Shown one piece after another: positions 45,101 through 54,467 of a stretch of DNA of 64,000 nucleotides. Location: NCBI GenBank assembly GCA_033064195.1, contig JARBJD010000013.1, forward strand, positions 496,001 through 560,000. Direction: 5' to 3'. The DNA is from Blattamonas nauphoetae (taxonomy: Eukaryota; Preaxostyla; Oxymonadida). Both the position numbers and the translations under genes were made by a program. Under the pieces are notes generated by a model. The model saw only the letters and a program-made list of their open reading frames with translations, was not told the DNA's origin and did not search any database. Each line of letters starts with the position of its first letter. Positions within the stretch are counted from its first letter, which is position 1.

Positions 45101-47756
45101 CTGTGATCGCGGTGATCCGTGCTGGCTCTGCAGGCGTATTTATTTTTGTATCCGAGTGTACGACTGTGATTTCAGTCGTCGTCGATTTCACAACGGCTCT
45201 CAAAATCGATGTCTCTGTGCTAAACGACAATATTTTCTCGCTTCCATAAATTGGGACAGATGCAGGTTCCGAATCTCGCTCGGCCAGCGTCTCTCCATTC
45301 CTCACAGCGACAAACTCCACGTCGAACGAGCCTCCCGAAGTCAATTCGATTGTGTATGTTCCAAGTGGCATCTGTCTTCCTCGAACTGTCACAATCACAA
45401 ACTCGCCTGTGGAATCCAATCCGCTGTGTGTCATTTTGATCAGTCTTGGTGGTTCTGCTGGCGTGGTGAACGACACAGCATCGGGCAGAACGAGAGCGCT
45501 TCCCCAGAGATCCTTCACAGCAACGATGGTGTAATCTGTCGAAAAGGTGAAAACCGACCCAGCGAGGGTTGAGATTGAACCAGATGCAGTGAGCGAAGTC
45601 CGATCACTTCCAACAGCAAGTGAGATGTTGCGTTCCGTGCTTCCCGTCTTCACCAGAATCGAATAGCCAGCTTGCACGACTCCATCACAATCGAGTGAAA
45701 TGTCGATGATCGTCTTCATCTCGTCGTGGAAGGAGACAGCAGTGGAGCTCACTGTTAGTGTTGTGTGGACAAGCCAGTCAGAAAGTGCGGCTCTTCTCAG
45801 CCTGTATTCAGCAACTGGAGATTGGATCAGTTCGGTGTCTCCCACAACAACTTTACACGACGCTGTCTTCGCTGCTGTTGGGAAGGAGAAGGTGAGAGCG
45901 CGAGGGATGGGTGGAGGAGAGGAGGAGCGAATGGGGTCCAAATTCTCCACCAGAACAACCATCTCTCCTGTCACTTCGTCTTCCACTTCGATTGTGAAGG
46001 TGGCTGTTCCATCCTCGTTCTCACTTCCCACAAACGACTTCACAAGCGTCTCATGATCGATGGTTGTAAACCAATCGTCTTGTTTAGATATATTGGACAG
46101 ACTATCGGATGTCTCGCAGATGAGGGAAGTTCGAGAAGACTGGCAGTTCACCACACAACTCTCATTGATTTCGACGGCCATCCCGTGACAGAAAATATCT
46201 CTCGCATCAGCCACTTGAGTGTCGACAAAGCGGAGGGAGGAAAAGAGGAGGTTCTGGCAGGATCTGAAGCCTAGTGCTGATCCGTTCGCTGCGGATGTCG
46301 CATAAGAACATTCGAAAATCGAGTTGGAGATTGCAGACTGATGGACGGACGCGGAGTTGAGAATATTGAGGGCCGACGCAAACTGAGTGCTTTCCGTCCG
46401 GAAGAACACACAATCTGAACATGTCAATGGCACCGCTTGAAATAGCACAACAGCTCCACCAAATATATTGGTGCCCTTACACCGAACGACAATACATGAA
46501 GAGAAGGTGACAGAGTATTTGTTGTGTTGGACAGAGACTGAAACAGTGCCTCCATATAGTGACGTTCCATTGCAGTCGTAGAAAGAGCATTCGTGGATTT
46601 TGGTGTTCCCGACTGTGTCAGTAAATTGAATGGCAGAGGCTGTTGTCGAGCTGGACATGTCTTTGAAGGTGCAGCGGGTGATTTCGACATCTTCGACAGG
46701 TTGGTCGGTTGGATCGCCGATCAGATTGGTTCCGGTTCGATGGGAAAGGGTGTAGATTGGATGCGTGTCCGATTCGTCCAGATTTGATGAGCATTTCTCG
46801 AACGACGAATTTGAGGCGAGGAAGGGTCCACACATGTTCACATCGGCTGCGGCTGTGCCCGAAAAGTGGTTGGTGCATCGTTCCACAACGCAAGACACCA
46901 GAATCTGTTTTGCGAGAGGGAAAAGTTGTCGTGTTGTTTTCGGAGAGAGACTGGACGTATTTGTGAGTGAGGAGTCAGTCAGGGAGATGGTCGTCGGGGG
47001 TACATCAACAGAAACCGACGAGAGCACGCCAAAGTCAAACAGGGGGCCGGTTCCGAGGCCGAGATGAACATCGTCCAGATGAAGACCTGAACTATGCACA
47101 ACATTCACCACAGCATCAAAAGCGTCCGGGGAGGAATCGCGAGTGGATGGGTGATTGCTGAGCGGCGGGGCGAGGCTGGTCAACGGAGGCAATGACACGA
47201 CTGTTCGACTTGATGCTTCATATTGTGACGAGAGAATCGAAATCGACGAGCTGCTGCATCCTCCTCCATTCGAAATCACAAATGGCGACAACGAGCCTTC
47301 TGTCAGCACCGTGCATTTCGAGATTGTGAGCGATGACGAGTCAACTGTAATCATCGCATGATTCGAGGCAATGACATGGAAAATGAATCCCTCCATGGAC
47401 AGTGATGTATTCAAAAGCGAAGCAACGAAGGTGGATTCTCCCAGGGAATTCGAAGACGGTTCTTGGATGTCTTCGAGGAGTGCGATGTTTGTGAGTTCGA
47501 GATGGCTTGTATGGACGAATGGAGTGGATGTTCCCTCAAAATGGAGATGTTGGGAGGAGATGAGAACTTGATGGCCATGGACAACCTTGGTCGCAGAAAA
47601 GTGAATGGAACGACTTGTTTCAAATGCGCGTCCATTCCTGAGCTGGTCACTGATAATCGAAGACAGGGATACAGGAGAGCTCCGATCAAAAGACGGCTCT
47701 AATTTATGGGTCAGACCTAGGAGTACATGAACGCAAAAAGAAGTGAGGAACAACAT
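39111..47756 (-). CDS. Receptor-like surface protein: beta-helix, 13 beta-sandwich-like repeats, TM segment, pseudokinase tail
   Basis: A single open frame. I choose the ATG at 47756 (MLFLTSFCVHVLLGL, signal peptide) over the upstream ATG at 47837, giving about 2,881 residues. Order: signal peptide; beta-helix-like Ser-rich region (to about residue 590); 13 repeats of about 90-100 residues starting with P-x-R-(L/I) (PSRLEKLTQ, PTRLLSISS, GRIKAVESL, SRIVSLGAF...) in a four-repeat higher-order pattern; a second beta-helix headed by CGDQLNPCGSI; transmembrane segment LIWLIPVIVVVVALLLVLLL near plus-strand 40.15-40.2 kb; basic stop-transfer CRRKRQQKR; and a kinase C-lobe-like tail with RWMAPEV, SVFSLGLILWEMETGHVPFG and CLNLDPKERPTLEEI. 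The glycine loop, HRD and DFG are missing or unrecognisable (LSPMWVFLD stands where HRD..N would be), so it should be a pseudokinase. It shares the Cys-pair signature with the beta-helix genes at 2.5-17.8 kb. Stop TAA. Likely cell surface. Confidence 0.88.
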   Translation of the reverse strand: MLFLTSFCVHVLLGLTHKLEPSFDRSSPVSLSSIISDQLRNGRAFETSRSIHFSATKVVHGHQVLISSQHLHFEGTSTPFVHTSHLELTNIALLEDIQEPSSNSLGESTFVASLLNTSLSMEGFIFHVIASNHAMITVDSSSLTISKCTVLTEGSLSPFVISNGGGCSSSSISILSSQYEASSRTVVSLPPLTSLAPPLSNHPSTRDSSPDAFDAVVNVVHSSGLHLDDVHLGLGTGPLFDFGVLSSVSVDVPPTTISLTDSSLTNTSSLSPKTTRQLFPLAKQILVSCVVERCTNHFSGTAAADVNMCGPFLASNSSFEKCSSNLDESDTHPIYTLSHRTGTNLIGDPTDQPVEDVEITRCTFKDMSSSTTASAIQFTDTVGNTKIHECSFYDCNGTSLYGGTVSVSVQHNKYSVTFSSCIVVRCKGTNIFGGAVVLFQAVPLTCSDCVFFRTESTQFASALNILNSASVHQSAISNSIFECSYATSAANGSALGFRSCQNLLFSSLRFVDTQVADARDIFCHGMAVEINESCVVNCQSSRTSLICETSDSLSNISKQDDWFTTIDHETLVKSFVGSENEDGTATFTIEVEDEVTGEMVVLVENLDPIRSSSPPPIPRALTFSFPTAAKTASCKVVVGDTELIQSPVAEYRLRRAALSDWLVHTTLTVSSTAVSFHDEMKTIIDISLDCDGVVQAGYSILVKTGSTERNISLAVGSDRTSLTASGSISTLAGSVFTFSTDYTIVAVKDLWGSALVLPDAVSFTTPAEPPRLIKMTHSGLDSTGEFVIVTVRGRQMPLGTYTIELTSGGSFDVEFVAVRNGETLAERDSEPASVPIYGSEKILSFSTETSILRAVVKSTTTEITVVHSDTKINTPAEPARITAITGVKYDDKFTQLTLSFSGIKCPASGTTVTVKNTATQETYQFDVNFDTPQTGTRIETIWKEEGTTNLKFGATYEIVSVTVTAGEIFFPNGLSFDVVPARHRLLSASTVVFDDHRNVSTVPLKGDNMLLGNTTLKLVDYTHFAATNEYLFVDVEVSFTDDTDGLIEVDLYPNPQLVYDHMYFTQSMTRTGIDEKMFVTTQFMFKMPTEPSRLEKLTQVDHFNAEKEISLTWEGRLMTNGPYTVALSVNGSSTATTTLTLPFDSDGSKLTITESLYKSSLTGLKYNTTYVVTDVKDNLGTDVIYNPGITFTTNPEPTRLLSISSQVNCTDLNTTTLTLTGHQVATGDGTLTVVLSSVVAGSETDSDKIDLEASFSRSGDESTGTVLISLNPTPELAYGKTYRIVSLSSAKYIDTPLTFTTPSQPGRIKAVESLTYSELDTEVTITVTGVHCPSSDHIITLRKDGTSEETNLTFKCVSEQRFSCTATVWSATGEAELVEGATYTLVKTGTSGVFVDSGLKVPIGAASSRIVSLGAFTDGDDMNTTTIAVTGEKMSAGTYTLRFLDSTQFEATGDKEFVDTEIVFTTETKGTMLINLYPTPQLIYGHTYSIDSFAKPESVSEKVINHITTVTAPTEPSRLEGIAEEKYLNTNKTIELSWEGRLMKNGPYTVTLSVNGSSTTLLTLPFDSSESTSTTTETLFKSPSNGLKYSTTYVVTGVKDQSDKPVFYNSEIAFTTNAEPTRLMSLSGPVNTTGMNSTTLTLTGHQVPDGDAVLVVVLSSVESGKETESDKIELPVSFTRSGDDSTGTVSISLYPTSTLAYDQTYRIVSLSSADYIDTPLTFTMPAAPPRITGIKELTSNALYTEVTVPFEGIDFSTALACTLTFNNIKSDHTDTFEVNFKADQTGSGKLEMWKADGTSKVKQGETYEIVAATSSNPWLVFNGGMQFKVVEPIARVVSVGTTVDGDDLNTTTLHFVGENMPSGSYSVSLTDSIPSDSGETVVVEAEIVFESTTAGSMTVDLYPTPQLIYGHTYSITSFTKPDGMEKTVVVNHVTKKMIMPTEPSRLEKVTPVLSDDEKSVELTFEGRLFDSGEYSLTIQPAASNTVIIVPLTCNEDGTLSCSITTEGTDTPHVLFGELYTITTLTKDNNPIVINPKAKQFTVPISALLKSVSFEFTNSQCTSFKLVLAAENVTTNQNYTLMLQSGESFPVTFSTSKQGETASHPIGWSDTLQYGTEYEIADLIEDSSSSPMRKQTETFTTLKKPLNFTAFVDQSSVSDDVMCGDQLNPCGSIWKAWNVAVGLKHDEITLRILKETTETQPFVVSKDMSVLIENGKNLNAVFRIPASSTHSEGSGLITVNEGSLELKKVEVAVETASKSFVFLFGVNSIIVLENCVVDGVNIPLPNSDSLSVCEWKSGVIQLDNCETTIAWTRFFELPQGALHMKNGTITIDGSIFRDNTPNHDSFPSARRNIQCSDGGEVRIGTLTGGDGSQNTSSPWIALGNCNLNSTSVDTRKSLFIPMLDSNQTTSKSTIGFYEVSLVGSVLMPCGLGLEVVEWDEKKKAEKRSTRMDLTGLNSSEWTETSVSFKLNRSSIKDIDHSLELHAKLSFGQNQSTYNFFLLKMSDATAKKAHTLEQVKKMLIWLIPVIVVVVALLLVLLLVLICRRKRQQKRDAENLLKNREMDSQESLAVEKYDDHNVIVIPMDADHTNNMIHHNVPNTMGSHAVPQEDTLNKMDSPQSGEGVHGYAKTKMAVRCGEELVEVPVNVNNTLYNRLHKGGPPLDTQNVFRMITRGLAQLAKHNPQMPILTRLSPMWVFLDGDTPLFQAYDNNATAQTNIPESSFFRGSEHKTMNESLVPSIEDVKQTRSAANGSSFSHSLAGQSSDRTSDGQRWMAPEVADKRIEIDTSKASVFSLGLILWEMETGHVPFGEIDAVNAQRQLGTGSLPLMDSWTNESKIELVRRCLNLDPKERPTLEEICSLLDSDVELGKPAVEKQNVEEC
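42560..45130 (-). repeat. Duplicated four-repeat block in the receptor gene
   Basis: The order PSRLE, PTRL, (G/P)RI, (S/A)RI occurs twice in succession and DNA similarity is strong; for instance GAATGTGAGAGGAGTGTCGA is present at both about 42592 and 43860, giving a period of about 1.27 kb. This marks an internal duplication of a four-domain unit. Confidence 0.75.
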
Positions 47757-47850
47757 TGTTTCTCGAAGAATGGATAGATCAGAAGGTAGAGTGAGAACTA
47801 TGGGTGATGGATCTCGGAAATCCTCGACAGTCAACATTGTACTTCACTTA

Positions 47851-48173
47851 CAGGGTGAGCCAAAAGTAACCTTCTCTAGGGGCCGATCAAAGCCTTTTTC
47901 GACAAAAGTTAAAAAAGAGAGTTTCAAGACGTGAAATATGAAGAGAGTGATCATTAAAGCTTAACTGAATTCTCGTTCGTTTTTTGTCAGAAATCGGGAC
48001 ATGCGAACGATCTGACTTCATTCGTACACTGCACTGAAGTTGATTAGAAAGAAATCAGTGAATGAGGTGGTGAGCAAACAGTATAGCGACAACGATCTCT
48101 ATTTGATGTTTGTTTTCGAAAAGATGACATAAAAACACAATTGTGGGATGAAGGTTACTTTTGGCTCACCCTG
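47851..48173. mobile_element. 323-bp mariner-type MITE
   Basis: Perfect 23-bp terminal inverted repeats starting CAGGGTGAGCCAAAAGTAAC, flanked by TA at 47849-47850 and 48174-48175. No coding capacity. It inserted 14 bp upstream of the receptor's outer ATG and 95 bp upstream of the preferred one, so it now forms most of the proximal 5' flank. Confidence 0.92.
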
Positions 48174-49698
48174 TACTTCATCCATGTTCATTAATGTGAT
48201 CCCGTTCGTGAGATGAAATAGAGAAATGAAATGGTATGAACAAAAAGAGGTATTATTTGTTCGATGGCATCAAATTGGAATGGGATGGAGGGGACAGCAT
48301 TGATGAATGATCTTGAAGTTCATTCGACATTACAAATTCGTTCCATGGAAGTTCATCATGGCCTTCAGATGCTCAATTGCATTGCTGACAGGAACTGATA
48401 TCCGCGTCTTGACCAAAACGATGTCCACAGCATCCTGCAAGCCTTCCTCCAGAAAGTTCGGAATAGCACTTCGAAACATCTTTCGATGTGCTCGTCCATA
48501 GTCAGAATAACGCGCTTGATGGAGAAAGATATCAATGACATCTGTACATCCGATGAAAAGAGCGTCATCCAACAACCCACTGACAATGTGAGAGAAGAAT
48601 CCGATCCTGGTGAGACACTGGGCGATCACACACTTCTCGCATAATCTGCTGAGTTCTGGGAATACTGTCACACGTCTTCCGTTGTAATAGATGTTCGAAG
48701 AGCATGGGTAGAACAACAATTTGGTGATAATGTTGATGGATGGAGTGATCAGTCGTTCGAGCTGTGAGAGAGTCAGACGAGATGCACAGTGAGACATTTG
48801 AGACAGGATTTCTTCGGCAAAGTTGAGAAGTTGCGACGAGGCCGAGTCGAAAGAAATGTGGGTCTTGTGGATGGTTGGCAACACAATTCCAACTGTCGCC
48901 AGATCCACATCGTCCCACTCGTTGAGTGTTGGCTGAAGTGAGCTTGGCTTCGGGGTGAGGAGACACTTGATGGGACAAAGTTGGAAATTGTCGAGCGAGA
49001 CAGAGAGGAGAGAGTTGAGTGCGTGGAAGTATTGTTCTGTTGATCTCCCAGCCTTTCTGTACAATTCCGGAAGATACACAGATTTCAGTTTTGTTAGGTG
49101 GAACGTGGCGATCCGAAGGATGGTGTCGTCATCCAAAGGAGAGTCGCTGTCGAGCAGAGCAACAATTCTGTCCACAACATTCATGATCTCTTCGTCGGTG
49201 AGACGACAGACAAGTTCAGATGTGAGGATGAAGGGTGGGGATTGTGACATGAGTGCTGATGTATCCATGTCTTTCCTCAAGTTCTCTCGAAATGGCTTCG
49301 TCACGCTGTTTTCGTAGTTCGGCCGAAATAAACTTTTTAAGAAGTCAATGATATTGTTGTCACTGGTGCGTTGAACCAACGAGAACGGATGGAGTGAGAG
49401 ATGGACAATGGAATCTTTTGCTTGTTCGACGACTTTGTTGTAGACATGATACCGTTCGCTTTGGACTTGACCATGCTTGATTGTGAAGCCGACGGTATAG
49501 ATTGTGATCAGACAATAATCCATCAAGTCGACAAGTTGTTTGTGGAGAGGCAGAAAGTTACTTGTGAACAGCGAGAATCCGGAGTAAGGCCGAGTGGGAT
49601 GAACTGGAAGGGCGATGAGATGTCGCACATATTTGTAGAGTGGTTGGAGAAGTGGAGCGGTAACTTCCGAAACGAGTGTTTTGTCGATGGAGATGATA

Positions 49699-50170
49699 GT
49701 ACCCGGATAAACCCGTTAAGTCGGATAAACCCGTTCCCAACATACCCCACTTCACATTGAAACTTTTATTATGACGACTGATATGTTGTGCTTGAAAGAA
49801 AGTTATTGTTCGAATTCTGAAATGATTTGTCCCCTGTTCAGATGTTTGATCGAGGTCAATGGGTCAGTTCAAATCGATGAATGACCAGCCACGACACCCT
49901 GTATGTGATGCTGAGTACAAAGAGGTCGTATCTCAATGTACCATCCCTTGGACGCCTGGGAAGATATTGGCTAAGTTCCGAGCACATTTCGACTTACATT
50001 TTTCTCATTCCATTTCACAATCATTCTTTCAACAGTGACTCCTGTTTTAAAAAAAATAAATAGAGTAATGAACGGGAAGTGGAAGGATAATTTTAGTGAA
50101 GAGGGGGGACTGCTATGCTCATGTGGAATGGTTAACGGGTTTATCCGCTCTAACGGGTTTGTCCGACCAC
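49699..50170. mobile_element. 472-bp MITE with TA target duplication
   Basis: The ends are GTACCCGGATAAACCCGTTA and, reverse-complemented, GTGGTCGGACAAACCCGTTA, each containing two AAACCCGTT units. It is flanked by TA at 49697-49698 and 50171-50172. It sits in the third helical-family copy between ITLDPF and KTLVSEV. The AAACCCGT units recall the ends of the 27372-30050 element. Confidence 0.85.
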
Positions 50171-50511
50171 TATGAACGGGTCAAGCGTGATACAACTGGC
50201 AATCTCCACTGGTGATGAATAGTCGAATAACTTGTCCATAATCGACGTAAAATGACGGTGAAAGTCAATTGTCGTTTTGTTCAACGGTATTTTGTGGGGT
50301 TTCAGGTGTTTGAAAAGATCAGGCAATAAACCTGTCTTAGTTGCTGCGATACGGAATTTATCGCTTGAATTCGAAAGAGAAACATCAAAGAAGGAGAGAG
50401 CAGCTGCTCTGAGCTTGTCAGATGGATGGCAAACGAGTTTGAGGAGAGATGACATCAGTTTTGTTTGGCTTTGTCCCTCTTCAGGGAAGATGGTTTCTAT
50501 GAGCGATGCAT

Positions 50512-51077
50512 GGCATGGGTTTAGTATGTCGGGTCGAAAAAAAGTATGTCGGGTCGGAAAACTGATGTGTTGTTTTCCTGATTTATGCCTGGTGAAGATA
50601 GAATATTGATAAAATAATGATTGAGTGGGATACTATGAATCATAATAACGTTGTTTTCATTTCATGAGATGACTTTTCACAAGGGACTGTCGAGAAAAAA
50701 CATGGAAAACTTTCACTTTTTCTTTGTCAATTTTTTCTCTCTATTGTCAACAAAAAGTGAATTTTCCCTTCAATATACATCCATTTGTGAGATTATAACA
50801 ATATTCTATTACTTGTTCGATCATAGATTTTGAATCGACCTAGAACACAAAACAGTGAAACAATGAGATGAGGATCGTAGTGAATCAGAGACATTTTTCT
50901 CAATCATTCAGCTGCGAAACGATGATAATGTCAACAAAAATGAAGAAAATCACAATAACATCTTGATTTTGAAAAGGATATATGAAAGAAGGTCGACCCG
51001 ACATACTAAACCTTCAACCCGATATACTAAACCCAACCCGACGTACTACACCCAACCCGACATACTAAACCCAAGCC
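50512..51077. mobile_element. 566-bp element with 8-bp target duplication CGATGCAT
   Basis: The left end is GGCATGGGTTTAGTATGTCG and the right end, reverse-complemented, GGCTTGGGTTTAGTATGTCG. Direct repeats CGATGCAT flank it at 50504-50511 and 51078-51085. The right end carries about five tandem ACCCGACATACTAAAC-like units (50995-51075), the left end two. It is related in ends and duplication length to 34600-35515. Non-coding. Confidence 0.87.
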
Positions 51078-52598
51078 CGATGCATGGCCTGTTTCACGAT
51101 ATTCAATGTGTATGGTTGCGTATTCCAGGAAACGGACGGCATGAAAAATTGCAATTGGCGAAAATTCCATTAGGCATGGGCAGCGGTCGGTCCGACTGCT
51201 CGTCGACCGACCGACTACTTTTCGGGAGGATCAACCCCTTTTCTCCGGTTAAGTATAGGCGCAGATCCGATTTTCGCTACGCGCAGATCCATTTTTTTGG
51301 ATACGCGCAGATCCAAATGGATACACGCAGATCCGAAAAGATCGATGATTTATGTGTGCTTACCATATCCAATTCTTGTCATTTCACTCTGAATGCTCAC
51401 AATTCATATTTACTCTTACATATTTATCACAAATCTGTTTTTGTAATGTCGTCAAATGAGAATGGACCTGTCGCAATACGAACCCATAGTTGCATGACAG
51501 ACACTCCTGTCGCTAATTCGATTTCGCAGTTTCTTTCACGACTCCCTTTTTTCACATACGACACACTTGTTTCACAAGCCTGCGAACCTGTTCGAAATGA
51601 AATTATTAAGGGTGAATGATCAACCGGATCTGAACATAGAGTTGGTTGATGTGTTGAATAAGACTGTGTCTGATTCTTGAATCCGAGAAAAACCTGCTGG
51701 TGCCGTGATATGCTCCTTTGTGTCAGTTATTCCGCTTAACTTGTCATTCATCGAGTGGCCTTCTTCGTTCTGATTCTGACGTAAGCATTCCTTCCTTTCC
51801 TTCTTTCGACCGTTTACCTTCCACAGTCTCATGAAATATGGTGATGCGTTGCGGCGAGTATCATGTTTGAGATTGGGGTGAGTTGGATGTGATTTCGTGC
51901 ATTTCGAGCTTGTGATATGCTGACTTTGATATCATGCCTTGAAGGAAAACACATATATTCATGTTGTTGTGAAGATTCAGATCGTAAACAGTGAAATTCC
52001 GAAAAATTCTCAGCTTCGTGCAGAATGGAGCGAGACCTGTCTGCACTGGAGAGAAAAACCAATAATATTCTTAAAATAGACTATAGCAAACTGTTTGTGT
52101 TCAGGAAGGTGACAGGACAGACTGAAATCGTTGAAAATACGAGATGAAGAGAGTTGGATACAGAGAGCTGATTTTGGCATGCATCAAAGATGTTCTAACG
52201 TATTTTCAGGTTGAATATATCATTTATTCTGGAAAATGAAGGGATAGCATAGAAAAGATATACATGAAACACCGTCTAACTGCCTGTTCACATCGTGATT
52301 GTGAGTCAGAATGGTGAACGATTGATGATGATAGAGTTGGATTAAATGTGGGAAGACAGCGGTGAGTCCAACATGAAAGCTGTTGACGTATGTTTGGAGA
52401 ACAAATTTGACTGGAGTCGTCTGGAAAATCGACCGTTTTCAGTGTCATGCACTTTCTGTGTTGACTGGTTCCAAAGAGAAAAACCGACAACAATGGTGGA
52501 TGATATAGCAGTCCTCGTCTCCAACGAAGTGAAAACGAATCGAAAATACTGTTTTAAAAAAACCTAGTTTCGAAACGATGGGACCGTTTCGAAACGAT

Positions 52599-52985
52599 TC
52601 AATCGTTTCGCCCAACACTACTCGGGAATTTAAGTGTGTTGAGTTTCGAAACGATAGACTCGTGTTGCGACAGGTCCAATGTCGATCTTACCATCACCCG
52701 TCTCTCGATTGATGTTACTTCTCCGAATCTGAGACCGATATTACTTAGCTTGGTATGTACTTTTCCCACACTGACCATGCTTTTCCCTTTTCTTGTCCAT
52801 GGATGACACTTCAGGCTGTTCTGAAACGTCTCCCAATAGCTATCATTTTTCTCTTCAAGATCAGCTCTGTTTCTGAAAATCTTCATAATGATCAACGCTC
52901 TTCTCTTCTCTTCTACCGCTTTCGCATCATCAACACACATTTCTTTATCCAAATCGTCATCATATCTCGAATGAAGAAACCACAT
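52599..52985 (-). other. Weak ORF of 128 codons inside the MULE-like element
   Basis: Charged, helical-looking sequence (DDAKAVEEKRRALIIMKIF, DLEEKNDSYWETFQ) without recognised domains. The region also holds four TTTCGAAACGAT repeats (52570-52660). It may be captured or decayed sequence. Confidence 0.25.
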
Positions 52986-53379
52986 TTTTTCTTGCTCTCG
53001 CTGGCATCAATTGCTGTATATTATTGTTTTTCGCATTAAATTTCACATATTTTTTCGATATCTCTCTCCATACAACAGTTAAATTCAGTATATCCATCAC
53101 AACCACCACGATCTTCATGAGAATCCAATTTAGCGTTTAATGGGTGATATCTGTCTGAAAATGAAACACCAGCATCTCCTGCTCCAATTTGTAACACGAT
53201 GCTCACTCACAAATCAAAAACTGCGGAAGAAATGATGATCCTCCCTCCTTCATCGTTACGTGCTCTCCATCCGGTGTATACCCCGCCTATTGTCATTAAT
53301 CCGACGACCATCCCAATTCGTGGAGATGACTAGCTAAATGAACAATCCCCTTCATCGTCAGAGGAACAAGAGAATTCAA

Positions 53380-54300
53380 ACTCCCTCTTTCTCACACCGC
53401 GAATCTCACCGCCTCAACAACTCGCTCTAATCATCATTCCACTCACTTCAAACATCCCGCATCTTACTCCTGTCCTGGCATCGTCATCAACCCTCCGATG
53501 ACCCAGACAAGTCGCGGAAGGTCGATGGAGCAGTCGTCACCCACTCCGTGAAGGATCTGTCGTCTGGGCAGGTGATGGTGCTGAAGCGGAAGGTGATGGC
53601 AAAGACCAACATTGTTCAGTCGGGCGGTGTGACAGACTCGAACCCTTCCGACTTCCAAAGAACAAGATCTGCACCTACCCGCACCCTCCGAACACTCACA
53701 CACGGCGCACCACGAACAGCCGACGTCTCCACTCGCAAGCAGCTGTGGGGGGATGTGCACGCACAGACTGTCGACAGACACAAAACCGCTGCACGCGAGT
53801 CTGTCAGGTCGACCATCATGGAGTAAAAGAACGCGCAGGCCAACTCAGTTCTGGAAGCTGTCGAGCAGAAAAAGAAGAATAATCAAAAGTATTCGGACTT
53901 CGTCACAAACCCACGGCAGAAGCGCAGCATCAGCGAGAAAGGCGTCAATGCAGGACTCGTTCGCACCGTCGGAAGGAGCACGGCAGAGAACTCACGATTC
54001 CCGACGATCGACGACCCGTTCACAGACATCAACCTCGGCCTCGATTCCGACCAACTGGACACCGATGCCCCCGAACCTCTCGTTCCTCACCAAGCAGAAC
54101 CGCCTACCCTCGTGAAACACACCCGCCTCGTCGCTCGACCCCCTTTCTCCCCTCCAAATTTCCACAGTAACAATTCAATCCACCTCTCCATTCTTTTTGT
54201 TCTGTATGATACAATAGAAGCCGCTATACTGTCAACTTTTCCGCCTCCAATGCCGAAGGCAAACACACTCCATAACACTTGGTCTCTGTGACCGTATTCG
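53380..54300 (+). pseudogene. Captured Ser/Arg-rich coding fragment in the MULE-like element
   Basis: One plus-strand frame stays coding-like from about 53476 (DDPDKSRKVDGAVVTHSVKD) through SGGVTDSNPSDFQRTRSAPT and DVSTRKQLWGDVHAQTVDRH. It meets an in-frame TAA at 53824-53826, then continues in the same frame with NAQANSVLEAVEQKKKNNQ and STAENSRFPTIDDPFTDIN. GC content is visibly higher than in the rest of the element. The likely origin is host gene sequence; no domain recognised. Confidence 0.45.
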
Positions 54301-54467
54301 GGAATATTAGGATTATCATGGATCTTAACTAGACTTTTCAATAAATTCGAACAGAGACAACAAAAGTTCAGATCTGCGTGTATCCATTTGGATCTGCGCG
54401 TATCCGATTTTTTGGATCTGCGCGTAGCGAAAATCGGATCTGCGCCTATACTTAACCCTTTTCTCCG

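Larger units (their letters stand above)
51248..54456. mobile_element. 3.2-kb element with 11-bp target duplication and long TIRs (MULE-like)
   Basis: Terminal inverted repeats of at least 85 bp start GTTAAGTATAGGCGCAGATC and contain several GCGCAGATCC units. The direct repeat CCTTTTCTCCG lies at 51237-51247 and 54457-54467. Long TIRs with a 9-11-bp duplication point to Mutator-like elements, but no transposase was recognised; a TTAA reading of the same junction is also possible. It is inserted 75 bp inside the left end of the 6.2-kb element. Confidence 0.8.

Noticed and set aside
50995-51075. CRISPR-like array of 16-bp repeats
   Set aside because: The copies are directly adjacent without unique spacers and form the end of a transposon.
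51248-54456. piggyBac-type element with TTAA duplication
   Set aside because: TTAA does lie at both ends, but the match between flanks extends to CCTTTTCTCCG outside GTTAAG, which fits a longer duplication better; no piggyBac transposase is present.
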